Of a stretch of DNA of 64,000 nt, positions 45,501 to 53,546 are shown piece by piece; the stretch's first letter is position 1; the number at the start of each line of letters is the position of its first letter. Under the pieces are notes generated by a model. The model had not been told where the DNA came from and made no database searches. It saw only the letters and a list, made by a program, of their open reading frames with translations. The position numbers and the translations under genes were made by a program. Source of the DNA: JBPRGH01 sp051418055 (lineage in GTDB: Bacteria; Bacteroidota; Bacteroidia; Cytophagales; Cyclobacteriaceae); assembly GCA_051418055.1 (NCBI GenBank), contig JBPRGH010000120.1:62001-126000 (forward strand), read 5' to 3'.

Positions 45501-45878
45501 TGTGATCTGCTTTGCATGAGAGCCATCCCTGTTCATTACCCAGATATTATCACCTCCCCCTGCATCACTTGTAAATGATATTTTTGAACCATCGGGGCTA
45601 AAACGTGGCTGTACTTCAAAGGCAAGGCCCGAACGAAGCACTTTAGCGTCCCCTCCTGTAGCTGGTATAATATAAATATCACCAAGCATATCAAAGACAA
45701 TCTCTTTACCGTCAGGACTGACATCAATATTCATCCATGTCCCCTCATCAGTTGTGAAATTTATCTCTTTAAAATTCCAATCCCCTTCAGGATTATTTAC
45801 ATCCCATTTTTTATCCTCCTGCGCAAAAGTGGTAAAGGATATAAATGAGAGTAATAAAAAATATTTAATCTGATTCAT
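42597..45878 (-). CDS. Secreted amidohydrolase with N-terminal TolB-like beta-propeller
   Basis: A 1093-residue exported protein (signal MNQIKYFLLLSFISFTTFA). Residues 30-640 hold WD40/PD40 repeats of the TolB type, each with SPDG-x-x-(I/L)-x-F (SPDGKEIVFDM, SPDGSKISFTS and more). Residues 650-1060 form an imidazolonepropionase/dipeptidase-type amidohydrolase: DVH718AH720V binds metal, IEHN follows, and NLGAHGQ and DDEIGSLKAGKLADLIIL close the barrel. Such propeller-hydrolase fusions are frequent in Bacteroidota and related gliding groups. Cleavage of a peptide- or amide-like substrate in the periplasm is inferred. Confidence 0.9.
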   Translation of the reverse strand: MNQIKYFLLLSFISFTTFAQEDKKWDVNNPEGDWNFKEINFTTDEGTWMNIDVSPDGKEIVFDMLGDIYIIPATGGDAKVLRSGLAFEVQPRFSPDGSKISFTSDAGGGDNIWVMNRDGSHAKQITKENFRLLNNAVWTPDGEYLIARKHFTSSRSLGAGEMWMYHNTGGSGIQLTKRKNDQQDVNEPSISADGKYMYFSEDMYPGGAFQYNKDPNSQIYVIRRYSMEDGKIKNITGGPGGAARPQISRGGDKLAFVRRVREKSVLFIHDLKTGEEWPVYDKLNKDQQEAWAIFGVYPNFNWTPDDQHLVFWSGGKINKININSLEVAEIPFKVEAKIKIAQALKFKNAAGPDQINSKVIRGAVTSPDGKILVFNSMGHIYKKSLPNGKPQRITSGTEFEFEPAFSPDGNELVFVTWDDEKLGAVKKISLKGRKNEPIKLTAEKGIYRNPSFSPDGKEVVYLKESGNGHLGYTHGKEPGIYLMSSTGGTAKKVINGGDNPSFNKDGSRIFYQSGGYFFGSLTKKLNSVDKNGKDEMTHVSSKYANRLVPSPDNKWIAFIHLHKAYVAPMPMFGQTLEIDANTKVIPVASITRDAGVNLHWSSDSKTINWTLGDEYFSNDLNQRFTFLEGAPEEIPAIDSVGTKIGLELDAYKPKGILAFTGARIITMEGDEVIENGTIVVNENKIEAIGKAGEVKVPSNAKVIDVSGKTIMPGIIDVHAHVSAFGFGLTPQKHWPFQANLAYGVTTAHDPSANTETIFGMAELIRSGKMDGPRLFSTGIILYGAEGDFKAVVNSLDDARSALRRTKAFGAFSVKSYNQPRRDQRQQIIQAAREENMLVVPEGGSTFYHNLTMIMDGHTGIEHNIPIAPVYKDVIELWSNSETGYTPTLVVNYGGLNSEYYFYQKDDVWKEEKLLAFTPRGVVDSRSRHRTMVPDEEYENGHILVSQTCKALTDAGVKVNLGAHGQLQGLGAHWELWSLQHGGMTNMEALRSATLNGANYLGMDDEIGSLKAGKLADLIILDKDPLEDIRNTNSVRYTMVNGRLYDAATMNETGNVERERTKFYWEQNKYNPTFNWHMHTDQESVMQQECSCRH

Positions 45879-45885
45879 ATATTAT

Positions 45886-45985
45886 TGTTTATTGTTTTTT
45901 GTTCTTAGTTTGTGGTTCCGGGTTTGTGATTCCTGGTTCTTTGTTGCTGGTTATTAGTTTATTATTCTTTGTTCCTGGTTAATCA
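45886..45985. repeat. T/G-rich low-complexity tract
   Basis: Irregular repeats of TTTGTTC, AGTTTGTGGTTCC and CTGGTT upstream of the leftward amidohydrolase gene. Similar TTTTTAGTTTGTGG tracts occur at 12755-12800 and 54585-54645, so it is a recurring intergenic theme. Confidence 0.45.
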
Positions 45986-46050
45986 GGATATAAAAATACT
46001 TCATTCCTTTCAGATTTTTTCTAAAGAAAGTATAACAGGGAAATATTTTA

Positions 46051-46058
46051 TACATTTG
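46051..46058 (+). promoter_or_regulatory. TAnnTTTG promoter element
   Basis: TACATTTG, the Bacteroidota -7 consensus, lies 24 nt before the ATG of the YciI-like lipoprotein gene. The -33 side is T-rich but not a clear TTTG. Confidence 0.5.
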
Positions 46059-46081
46059 GTTTATTAACCATTTAAGATCTT

Positions 46082-46585
46082 ATGAAGAACATTATTCTAC
46101 TATTAATAATTCTGCTGGCCTTCAGTTGTGAGCGCCGTACGGAAGAAGAACCTCGTATAACTATTGTTGAAGAGGACCTGGAAGAGCTGTCTGAAACATA
46201 TGATTATGACTCCTCCTATGCACAAGCTTTAGGCGCTGATGATTATGGCATGAAAAAATATGTGATGGCATTTTTAAAAAAAGGTCCTAACCGTGACCAG
46301 GATTCTGCCACAGCTGCAAAAATTCAGCGCGAGCACCTGAATAATATTGGCAGAATGGCTGAAGAAGGAAAGCTTATTGTTGCCGGACCTTTTTTGGATG
46401 AGAGCGAAATAAGAGGGATCTATATATTTAATGTAGAAACCTTAGAAGAGGCACGTGAGCTTACGGAAACCGATCCTGCCGTACAGGCGGGAAGACTTGA
46501 AATGGAGCTTCATCCATGGTATGGTTCTGCTGTGTTGCAGGAGGTAGCAAAGATGCATAAAAAAGTAGCTAAAGGAGAAATATAA
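46082..46585 (+). CDS. YciI-like domain lipoprotein
   Basis: A 167-residue protein with a lipoprotein signal (LLIILLAFSC, Cys16), an acidic linker (EEDLEELSETYDYD) and a YciI domain (about residues 58-160): YVMAFLKKGPNR, REHLNNIGRMAEEGKLIVAG and TDPAVQAGRLEMELHPWYG. The family is usually a small cytoplasmic ferredoxin-like protein; a lipid-anchored form is less common. Ligand unknown. A second promoter element lies just after it, before the glycosyltransferase gene. Confidence 0.88.
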   Translation: MKNIILLLIILLAFSCERRTEEEPRITIVEEDLEELSETYDYDSSYAQALGADDYGMKKYVMAFLKKGPNRDQDSATAAKIQREHLNNIGRMAEEGKLIVAGPFLDESEIRGIYIFNVETLEEARELTETDPAVQAGRLEMELHPWYGSAVLQEVAKMHKKVAKGEI

Positions 46586-46629
46586 TTGTGTGCCCCTGAA
46601 TCTATATTTTTTCCTAAAAGCTATAATTC

Positions 46630-46637
46630 TAATTTTG
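46630..46637 (+). promoter_or_regulatory. TAnnTTTG promoter element
   Basis: TAATTTTG fits TAnnTTTG, 20 nt before the ATG of the GT2-like gene, implying that it is transcribed separately from the YciI-like gene. Confidence 0.45.
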
Positions 46638-46657
46638 CAAAAAATAAAAAACAATAA

Positions 46658-47614
46658 ATGAAGATAAGTGGGTTTACTTTCGTAAGGAACGCTAACAAAT
46701 TATATATACCTGCAAAAGAATCAATAATGTCGATACTTCCTGTTGTGGATGAGTTTTGGATTGCATTGGGGAAAGGGGATGAAGATGATCATACACGAGA
46801 AGAGATTGAAAGTATTGGTTCTGATAAAATAAAGATAATAGAAACCGAATGGGATATTGCATCGTATCCACGAAACACTGTTTTTGCTCAACAAACTGAT
46901 ATTGCAAAAGAGCAGTGTAGCGGCGACTGGCTTTTCTATTTACAGTGCGATGAAGCCGTCCATGAGAAATATCATGAAACCATTGTAAATGATTGTAGAA
47001 AGTATTTACATGATGAAGAGGTAGAAGGTATCTTATTCCATTACAAGCATTTTTGGGGCGATTATGAACACTATCACGTTTCCCATAACTGGTATCCTAA
47101 AGAAATACGAATTATAAGGAACAGGCCGGAAATCCACTCCTGGAAAGATGCGCAGTCTTTCCGAAAATTTGAAGAATTTGGTTATACTGCTCAGGATTAT
47201 CTTCGCAAAGAAAATACTGAAAAGCTTAGTGTAGCACTTACAAACGCGGAAATATATCATTATGGAGGAGTACGTCCTCCTGCTATGATGTCTTATAAAT
47301 CAAGAAGAAGCAGCTCTTCCTTTCATGGGGCAACCAAATCAGAACAGCTTTTAAAAGATATGCCTGATGTTTATGATTATGGTCCGCTTGACAGATTACC
47401 AGTATTTAAAGAAAAGCATCCATCCGTGATGAAGGATTGGATGGCTAAATTTGACTGGAAGCATCAATTGCAATATTCAGGACCTGTAAATAAAAACAGA
47501 CCTTCACTTAAGCATGAGAGATTAAAGTATAAAATACTTACCTTCGTGGAGCAAAAAGTGCTGAGGGGCAAGCAGATAGGTGGATTTAAAAATTACAAGA
47601 TCATAAGGAAATAG
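46658..47614 (+). CDS. GT2-like glycosyltransferase
   Basis: A 318-residue GT-A fold protein. MKISGFTFVRNANKLYIPAK and VVDEFWIALGKGDEDD form the nucleotide-binding start, and GDWLFYLQCDEAVHEK (about residues 86-101) holds the acidic site equivalent to DXD. The mid-region is rich in aromatic and His residues (HYKHFWGDYEHYHVSHNWYP). No membrane segment. It resembles poorly characterised GT2 proteins in which the donor is unknown. Alone, followed by REP-like sequence. Confidence 0.82.
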   Translation: MKISGFTFVRNANKLYIPAKESIMSILPVVDEFWIALGKGDEDDHTREEIESIGSDKIKIIETEWDIASYPRNTVFAQQTDIAKEQCSGDWLFYLQCDEAVHEKYHETIVNDCRKYLHDEEVEGILFHYKHFWGDYEHYHVSHNWYPKEIRIIRNRPEIHSWKDAQSFRKFEEFGYTAQDYLRKENTEKLSVALTNAEIYHYGGVRPPAMMSYKSRRSSSSFHGATKSEQLLKDMPDVYDYGPLDRLPVFKEKHPSVMKDWMAKFDWKHQLQYSGPVNKNRPSLKHERLKYKILTFVEQKVLRGKQIGGFKNYKIIRK

Positions 47615-47628
47615 TGAAAGTGCAATGA

Positions 47629-47675
47629 ACCGGTCGGACCGCTTTTATCGCGGCGTGTTGGCAGTCTGACCGGAC
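47629..47675. repeat. REP-like palindrome pair
   Basis: CGGTCGGACCG at 47631-47641 and CAGTCTGACCGG at 47662-47673 share the GGTCNGACC core of the RAYT-flanking elements, placed between two convergent genes 32 kb from the RAYT. A likely solitary REP unit that could fold into a hairpin. Confidence 0.6.
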
Positions 47676-47693
47676 CTGGGAAAGGTATAACAT

Positions 47694-48674
47694 CTATAAA
47701 CTCATGATCCTTTCCATCTCTTCCTTATCAACAGTTAGTATACCACCTGCTATCCTTTTTGTAAGTTCTTTCCAGTTTTTATCTTCTTCGAATACGCGCT
47801 TAAACATTGGAAGAGCTTTCTCCAGCTGATCATTATTAGCGAGGGTTACTGCGGTCCAAAATTGCATTTCCAGGTTATCCGGAAACATAACCATAGCCGC
47901 ATTATATTCCTCCAGAGCCTTCTGCATATCATTTTCTTCCAGTGCCAAATCGCCCTTATTCATATGCTCATAAGCACGATATACAGTAAGTAATCTCCTA
48001 AGCTCTTTTAATGGCTCACGACTATCATCAACACGAAGATCAATTTTGGGATCTTCCCACTCCGGTGTTTCCGGGTCTCCTGACACAACAAGTAAAGCAG
48101 CAGACTGCTTACCTCTAATATCACCTCCGGCTTTTTCAGCTGCTTCCAGAGTTGCCATAACTCGTTCTGCTAACGGTAAATGGCTATTTTTTTCATACGC
48201 ATCTGCCATTGCAGGCCAGACATCATCCGTCAGCATCATATTAGCCTGTACTGAAAAATTATTTCCCTGTTTATGCCCGGCATAAGGGATACATGCATCA
48301 CCGGTATGAGTCGCTACGTTACCATTAGCATCTATTATTCCCACCTGGCGAACTCCTTTTGCTTCATCAGTAGATAACAGGATATCAAGTGCCTGCTGCG
48401 CGGTTTTACCTTCTTTTAAAAGTGCTAAACCCCGGGGACCAAAGGATTTATTCACAAAAGACTGAGTGGCAATTACCCCTACTCCTGCTTCACCCCACGA
48501 GACCACTGAACCAACAGAAAACCAATGACTTTGTACACCTACAGCCATTTCTCCGGTTTCAGGATCACGGGCAACAATGGAATACGTATGTGCAAAAGGC
48601 TCTTTTTGAAGATAAAGCTGTGCTTCTGCAGAAAACAGGAAAAGACACAATATAGATGTAAAAATGTATTTCAT
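47694..48674 (-). CDS. DUF1028 protein with C-terminal TPR region
   Basis: A 326-residue exported protein (signal MKYIFTSILCLFLFSAEA). Residues 25-225 match DUF1028: HTYSIVARDPETGEMAVGVQ, GVGVIATQSFVNKSFGPRGL and QANMMLTDDVWPAM. The fold is related to Ntn hydrolases, but no activity has been firmly assigned. Residues 235-325 form two or three TPR-like helix pairs (ALEEYNAAMVMFPDN), which may bind a partner. Likely monocistronic. Confidence 0.88.
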   Translation of the reverse strand: MKYIFTSILCLFLFSAEAQLYLQKEPFAHTYSIVARDPETGEMAVGVQSHWFSVGSVVSWGEAGVGVIATQSFVNKSFGPRGLALLKEGKTAQQALDILLSTDEAKGVRQVGIIDANGNVATHTGDACIPYAGHKQGNNFSVQANMMLTDDVWPAMADAYEKNSHLPLAERVMATLEAAEKAGGDIRGKQSAALLVVSGDPETPEWEDPKIDLRVDDSREPLKELRRLLTVYRAYEHMNKGDLALEENDMQKALEEYNAAMVMFPDNLEMQFWTAVTLANNDQLEKALPMFKRVFEEDKNWKELTKRIAGGILTVDKEEMERIMSL

Positions 48675-48719
48675 GATTTTAATAAATATTAGAGGCCTAA
48701 AATAATGATTATTTTAAAT

Positions 48720-49622
48720 TTAAACCTGATCTTCAGCTCTTCTTATGGAATGCTCCGTCATTAATATCTCCCGAACATTTTTCTTTATCTTATCCGAAAG
48801 CTCATCAGTAGGCAGATCATTAATATCATTACCGAATGGATCTTCTATCTCCTCAGCAATAAGCTCAATACTTAAGAGTATAAAAAGCACAAATATTACG
48901 ATAGGAATGGTCCAGTAATAGAATGAGGTAAGAAAACCAAATGGAAGGGTAATCACATAAGTGAAGATGAATTTTTTAATATACATGCTGTAGGAATACG
49001 GAATAGGGGTATTTTTTATACGTTCACAGGCACCGCAAATTTCTGAAAACTGCTTCAACTCTTTATCAAGCACAAAAAACTGGTCACCAGTCAGCTTACC
49101 TCCTTTATATAGGCTATTGATACGCCTGTATAAATGCGCTGTCAGTATATTAGGTATATGTTCCGCACTTTTTATATTATTAGGAAAATCTTTCTCTACT
49201 ATATCCAGTTTTTCAAGTGCACGATTATCTCTCAGGTGTTCTTTTAGGGCCACAGCAAAATTTGGGATCATCTGAGCGAAGTAACTTCTGTTTTCAATAT
49301 CATCATCTCCCAGAAAGGCATCCATCTTTAATGCGAGATTCCGGGTGTTATTAACAAGTGAACCCCAGTGTTTCCTCCCCTCCCACCATCGATCATATGC
49401 AGAATTCCAGCGAAACACGAGGAATAAACCTAATACAATTCCCAATAAGGAATGAACTACCGTGGTACTTCTGAAATCCAGCTCGAAATAATCAACAAAA
49501 TAAGCTAATAAAAGGGTGTATAAACCAAGCACAAATAATGCTGGCAGCAACAGCCGTATCACATACCTGCTATATGAATGGAATATCAGGGAGAACCAAT
49601 TCTTGGGATTGTAAGTTACCAT
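48720..49622 (-). CDS. Bestrophin-family ion channel
   Basis: A 300-residue membrane protein of the bestrophin/YneE type: VVHSLLGIVLGLFLVFRWNS (second membrane segment) with RWWEGRKHWGSLVNNTRNLA, then the C-terminal pair of hydrophobic helices (LPFGFLTSFYYWTIPIVIFV) and the acidic EIEDPFGNDINDLP loop. Bacterial homologues form pentameric cation channels. It diverges from the metalloprotease gene. Confidence 0.92.
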   Translation of the reverse strand: MVTYNPKNWFSLIFHSYSRYVIRLLLPALFVLGLYTLLLAYFVDYFELDFRSTTVVHSLLGIVLGLFLVFRWNSAYDRWWEGRKHWGSLVNNTRNLALKMDAFLGDDDIENRSYFAQMIPNFAVALKEHLRDNRALEKLDIVEKDFPNNIKSAEHIPNILTAHLYRRINSLYKGGKLTGDQFFVLDKELKQFSEICGACERIKNTPIPYSYSMYIKKFIFTYVITLPFGFLTSFYYWTIPIVIFVLFILLSIELIAEEIEDPFGNDINDLPTDELSDKIKKNVREILMTEHSIRRAEDQV

Positions 49623-49769
49623 TATTCAAAAGTAAAAGGCAAAACTATATTTATTTTTATATCATGCTACAGTATAGATAAAAATATTACCATTTATAAT
49701 AAATAGGTGGTCACTTTCGCTGATAAAGCCTTATCTTTTAACCTTTAAATTATAAACATATAAATAGTG

Positions 49770-52244
49770 ATGAGCAATAAGTTATTAGTAATAGCAACTT
49801 TCGTCAGCTTTATTTTTGGAGGCTGCGCCTCTCAAAAACCAGCGACACAGGCTTCTTCACAGCCCCAGGAAAAAAAGGACAGTAAGATCAAACCTTACAA
49901 TAAAGTCATAACTTCTGAGGCTGAGACAGATAAAGGCCTTTTTTACACACATTTTTTAGATAATAAGCATTATTTTGAAATTCCGGACTCCCTTCTTAAC
50001 AAGGAGATCCTTTTGGTAAGCCGCATCTCAGGGTTACCACAAAACCTTAGCTTTGGTGGTGCCGGTATGAAAGCACGCTCACAGCAGGTAATACGTTTTG
50101 AGAAAAAGGGTGAAAACCTGCTGATGCGCCATGTATCCTTTCAAAGTGTGGCCGGCCCGGACCAGCCTATCTACGAATCTGTAAGGAACAATAACTTTGA
50201 ACCTGTAGTACATACCTTCGACATAAAAACAATGTCAGATGATAGTTCGAGCTATGTTATTCAGGTTGATGGCTTCTTTTCACAGGATATTCCTTTAATC
50301 AGTGGGTTAAGCCAGAGCCAACGTGAAAGATTTAAGGTAAGAGGATTGGATAAAGACAGAAGCTTTGTTGAATGGATCCATAGTTACCCTGAAAATATCG
50401 AAGTTAGGCATGTTGTTACCTACAACTCGCAAAATCCACCGGATGATGAAGAAACAGGTACAATCTCACTGGAAATGAGCCAGTCGATGATCCTGCTTCC
50501 TGCCGAGCCTATGCGTCCACGCCTTGCAGACGAACGTGTTGGGTTCTTTAGTATTGAGCAATATGACTATGGTGTGGAAAAGCAGAAGGCTTTCCAACAG
50601 GAATATATTACCCGGTGGAAACTAGTACCTAAAGATAAGGAAGCCTATTTCAGAGGTGAACTGGTAGAGCCTGTTGAGCCAATAATATATTATGTTGATC
50701 CTGCTACACCGGAGAAGTGGAAGCCATATATTAAGCAAGGAGTGGAAGACTGGCAGAAAGCTTTTGAAGAGGCCGGATTTAAAAATGCTATTATAGCCAT
50801 GGATCCTCCATCAAAAGAAGAAGCACCGGATTTTACACCTGAAAACGTTAAATATTCCACAATTAGATATATTACTAATCCTATTCAAAATGCACAGGGG
50901 CCGCATGTTCATGACCCTCGTACCGGACAAATCCTGGAGAGCGATATTTTATGGTACCACAACATCATGAACCTGTTGAGAAACTGGTATCTGGTGCAAA
51001 CAGCAGCGGTAAATCCTTATGCACGAGGAGCAGAATTTGAAGATGAAATAATGGGTGAACTTATCCGCTTTGTATCAGCTCATGAGGTAGGACATACACT
51101 AGGATTCCCTCACAACTGGGGCTCAAGCTATGCTTACCCTGTAGATTCTTTACGTTCAAGAACATTTACGGCAACACATGGTACTGCTCCATCTATTATG
51201 GATTACGCAAGGTTTAACTATATCGCGCAGCCATTGGATAGCGTAGTAAATTTCTATCCTGCTGTTGGGGAATATGATAAATGGGCAACTAAATGGGGTT
51301 ATACTTATTTCCCTGAAGATATGTCTCCAGAGGAGATCAAAGCTCAGCTGGATGAGTGGGTAAAGGAAAGATCAGGGGACCCTGCTTTCTTCTATGGTCG
51401 TCAGACCGGCTCAAAAGTAGATCCAAGAGCTCAGAATGAAGATCTGGGTAATGATGCCATTAAAGCAAGTCAATATGGGCTGGCTAACTTGAAGCGTATC
51501 CTCCCTAACCTACAGGAGTGGTTATATGAAGAAGGAAAAACTTATGAGGATATAGATGAGCTTTATAACCAGGTTGTTGGTCAGTGGAACCGCTATCTTG
51601 GCCATGTAACGGCAAATATTGGAGGAATATATATAACTCCAAAAACTGTTGATCAGCCGGGTGATGTATATGATCCTGTCGCAGAAGATTATCAGGAAAA
51701 AGCTGTAAAATTTCTGATTGATGAAGGTTTTGAAACGCCTGAATGGATAATTAACAAGGAGATACTTTCCAAAATAGAAGCTTCGGGTATTACAGAACGT
51801 ATCCGCAGATTACAGGTAAATCTTCTGGAGAATGTACTGAATACTCAGCGAATTGCCCGTATGCTTGAAGCAGAAGCTGTTGAGCAGGAAGATGTTTATA
51901 CTTTCATTGAACTTATGGATGATATGAGAAAAGGTATATGGAAAGAGGTTTACAATACTTCTTCAGCTGATCCTTACAGAAGAAACCTTCAAAGAGCATA
52001 TATAGATCATATGAACCACCTGCTTAATGAGGCTAAGGATGTTACCGGAAGTGGAAATGCTTATTATGTAAGGACAAATGTTAATATCAGCCAGTCGGAT
52101 ATTAAACCTGTCGTTCGTGAGCAGTTGAGGATTCTGGAAAGAGATATTAAGAACAGGATGGGCAGATTCAATGACAGAACTACAAGAATCCATTACCAGG
52201 ATATCCTGGAGAGGATTGATGATGTGTTGAATCCTGAGAGTTAA
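49770..52244 (+). CDS. Large zinc-dependent metalloprotease lipoprotein
   Basis: An 824-residue lipoprotein from the ATG at 49770 (the codon before it is GTG). The signal ends FIFGGC. An N-terminal region of the DUF5118/DUF5117 type (GLFYTHFLDNKHYFEIPDSL, VRHVVTYNS) precedes the metzincin-like zinc site H438EVGH442TLGFPH448NW, followed by SIMDYARFNYIAQP, whose Met forms the turn beneath the zinc. The C-terminal third is helical. The family is common in Bacteroidota and presumed to degrade extracellular peptides. It is followed by a short repeat cluster and a terminator. Confidence 0.9.
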   Translation: MSNKLLVIATFVSFIFGGCASQKPATQASSQPQEKKDSKIKPYNKVITSEAETDKGLFYTHFLDNKHYFEIPDSLLNKEILLVSRISGLPQNLSFGGAGMKARSQQVIRFEKKGENLLMRHVSFQSVAGPDQPIYESVRNNNFEPVVHTFDIKTMSDDSSSYVIQVDGFFSQDIPLISGLSQSQRERFKVRGLDKDRSFVEWIHSYPENIEVRHVVTYNSQNPPDDEETGTISLEMSQSMILLPAEPMRPRLADERVGFFSIEQYDYGVEKQKAFQQEYITRWKLVPKDKEAYFRGELVEPVEPIIYYVDPATPEKWKPYIKQGVEDWQKAFEEAGFKNAIIAMDPPSKEEAPDFTPENVKYSTIRYITNPIQNAQGPHVHDPRTGQILESDILWYHNIMNLLRNWYLVQTAAVNPYARGAEFEDEIMGELIRFVSAHEVGHTLGFPHNWGSSYAYPVDSLRSRTFTATHGTAPSIMDYARFNYIAQPLDSVVNFYPAVGEYDKWATKWGYTYFPEDMSPEEIKAQLDEWVKERSGDPAFFYGRQTGSKVDPRAQNEDLGNDAIKASQYGLANLKRILPNLQEWLYEEGKTYEDIDELYNQVVGQWNRYLGHVTANIGGIYITPKTVDQPGDVYDPVAEDYQEKAVKFLIDEGFETPEWIINKEILSKIEASGITERIRRLQVNLLENVLNTQRIARMLEAEAVEQEDVYTFIELMDDMRKGIWKEVYNTSSADPYRRNLQRAYIDHMNHLLNEAKDVTGSGNAYYVRTNVNISQSDIKPVVREQLRILERDIKNRMGRFNDRTTRIHYQDILERIDDVLNPES

Positions 52245-52248
52245 TGGT

Positions 52249-52309
52249 GTGGTTTGTCGGGGGACAAACCACTGTCGGAGGACAAACCACGGACGTGGGG
52301 ACAAACCAC
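52249..52309. repeat. GACAAACCAC hairpin and repeats
   Basis: GTGGTTTGTC at 52249-52258 pairs exactly with GACAAACCAC at 52263-52272 around a GGGG loop. Two further direct GACAAACCAC copies end at 52290 and 52309. The cluster fills the space between the metalloprotease stop and its terminator. Confidence 0.8.
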
Positions 52310-52316
52310 AGAGATT

Positions 52317-52351
52317 AAAAAAAGCCGGAGAGAGATCTTCGGCTTTTTTTT
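52317..52351 (+). terminator. Rho-independent terminator
   Basis: AAAAAAAGCCG pairs with CGGCTTTTTTT around a short loop with further AGA/TCT pairing, then a T-tract. It ends the metalloprotease transcript. Confidence 0.85.
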
Positions 52352-52480
52352 ACATTACTACAATCGCCTTTTTGTGAATTTTCATTACCAACAAAACCAT
52401 TGGGCAAGAATTCACTAAATAAGAATTGATCTACATAAATAATATATTTATAATTACAGTTTTGACACTAATTATCATTT

Positions 52481-53316
52481 ATGAAAACACATTTTTTTAC
52501 TACCATAATTATTTTTATTTCTTCAATACTATTTGCCCAGGAACAAACAAATAAACTAAGAATTGAAGAGGCAAAAAAGGAGATGGAAGTCGCTGCCAGC
52601 AAAGAGGACTATACAACTGCAGCTCAACTGCAAAAAGAAATTGAAATCAGACAGCAAATTGAGGTAGAAGTTTCTAAAGGTAATTATGGAGAAGCTCAGC
52701 GTCTTAAAGAATTGTTAAATGGTGGTTCGGAGGAGTCAACTGAAACCATCGATTATTTTAAAGATTTTCAAGACACCTCCTTTGAGCTACCTTATTATGA
52801 AAATCCTGGATTTTACCCACCAGCTGAAGGTAAAGCTGTTGTGTATTTCACAGCCCTTCACAAGGGGTTAGGGAAAAGATATGATTATTTTCATAATGAT
52901 GAATATATAGGCCGAATGGATAGTGGAAAAGGTTACCTGCGTGTAGAAGTAAATCCTGGCAATCACCTCTTTGGGCTTCCAGTGAGTTTAAAACTTTTGC
53001 CACAGCAAATCTTGAAGCAGGAAAAACCTATATAATAGGAGTAAAATTCTATTTAGGTATTTGGAGAGATAACTGCAAGTTAATTCCAATAGGTCCGGAT
53101 CATGAACTATTGGATAATATAATTAAAATAGTTAAACAACAAGATCCTCAGTATCCTGATCCTGAAAAAACTGAAAAAAAGCGTAAGAAGCTTGAAGAGG
53201 ATAACTTTATGGATCATGAATTAAATGCTATGATGCGTAAAATAAAATATGACGGAAAGGAGATCCTACATCTTTCAAGTGAAATGGCTATCCCTGAAGA
53301 GAAATTTAAAGAATAG
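52481..53316 (+). pseudogene. UVR/DUF2846-like secreted protein, frameshifted
   Basis: The frame from 52481 encodes a signal peptide (MKTHFFTTIIIFISSILFA), a UVR-like helical motif (YTTAAQLQKEIEIRQQIEVE, about residues 43-62) and the first part of a DUF2846-like domain (GKAVVYFTALH...NPGNHLF). At about 52970-52975 the matching continuation (ASSEFKTFATANLEAGKTYI) shifts to another frame and runs to 53316. One missing base would restore about 278 residues. It may be a true pseudogene or a sequencing error in TTTGGG. The second half is otherwise open and family-like. Confidence 0.75.
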
Positions 53317-53546
53317 GTAAAGTAGTTCCCAGATGTCTACTTGAGGGGGTTATTTAGTGAAAGCATATGTTTTTTTATTTGGTTTTTCATATTCTGTCGG
53401 GGAATAGACCATTGGGCAGGGTTGCAAACAAGGGTTAGTAAAATTTAATCTTCTATAGGATTGAATCAGTATTCCTGAGAAAAGAATAGTAAAACTAATA
53501 ATATCCCATTATATTTATTTTAAAAGAAAATACAAAAGAAATATTT

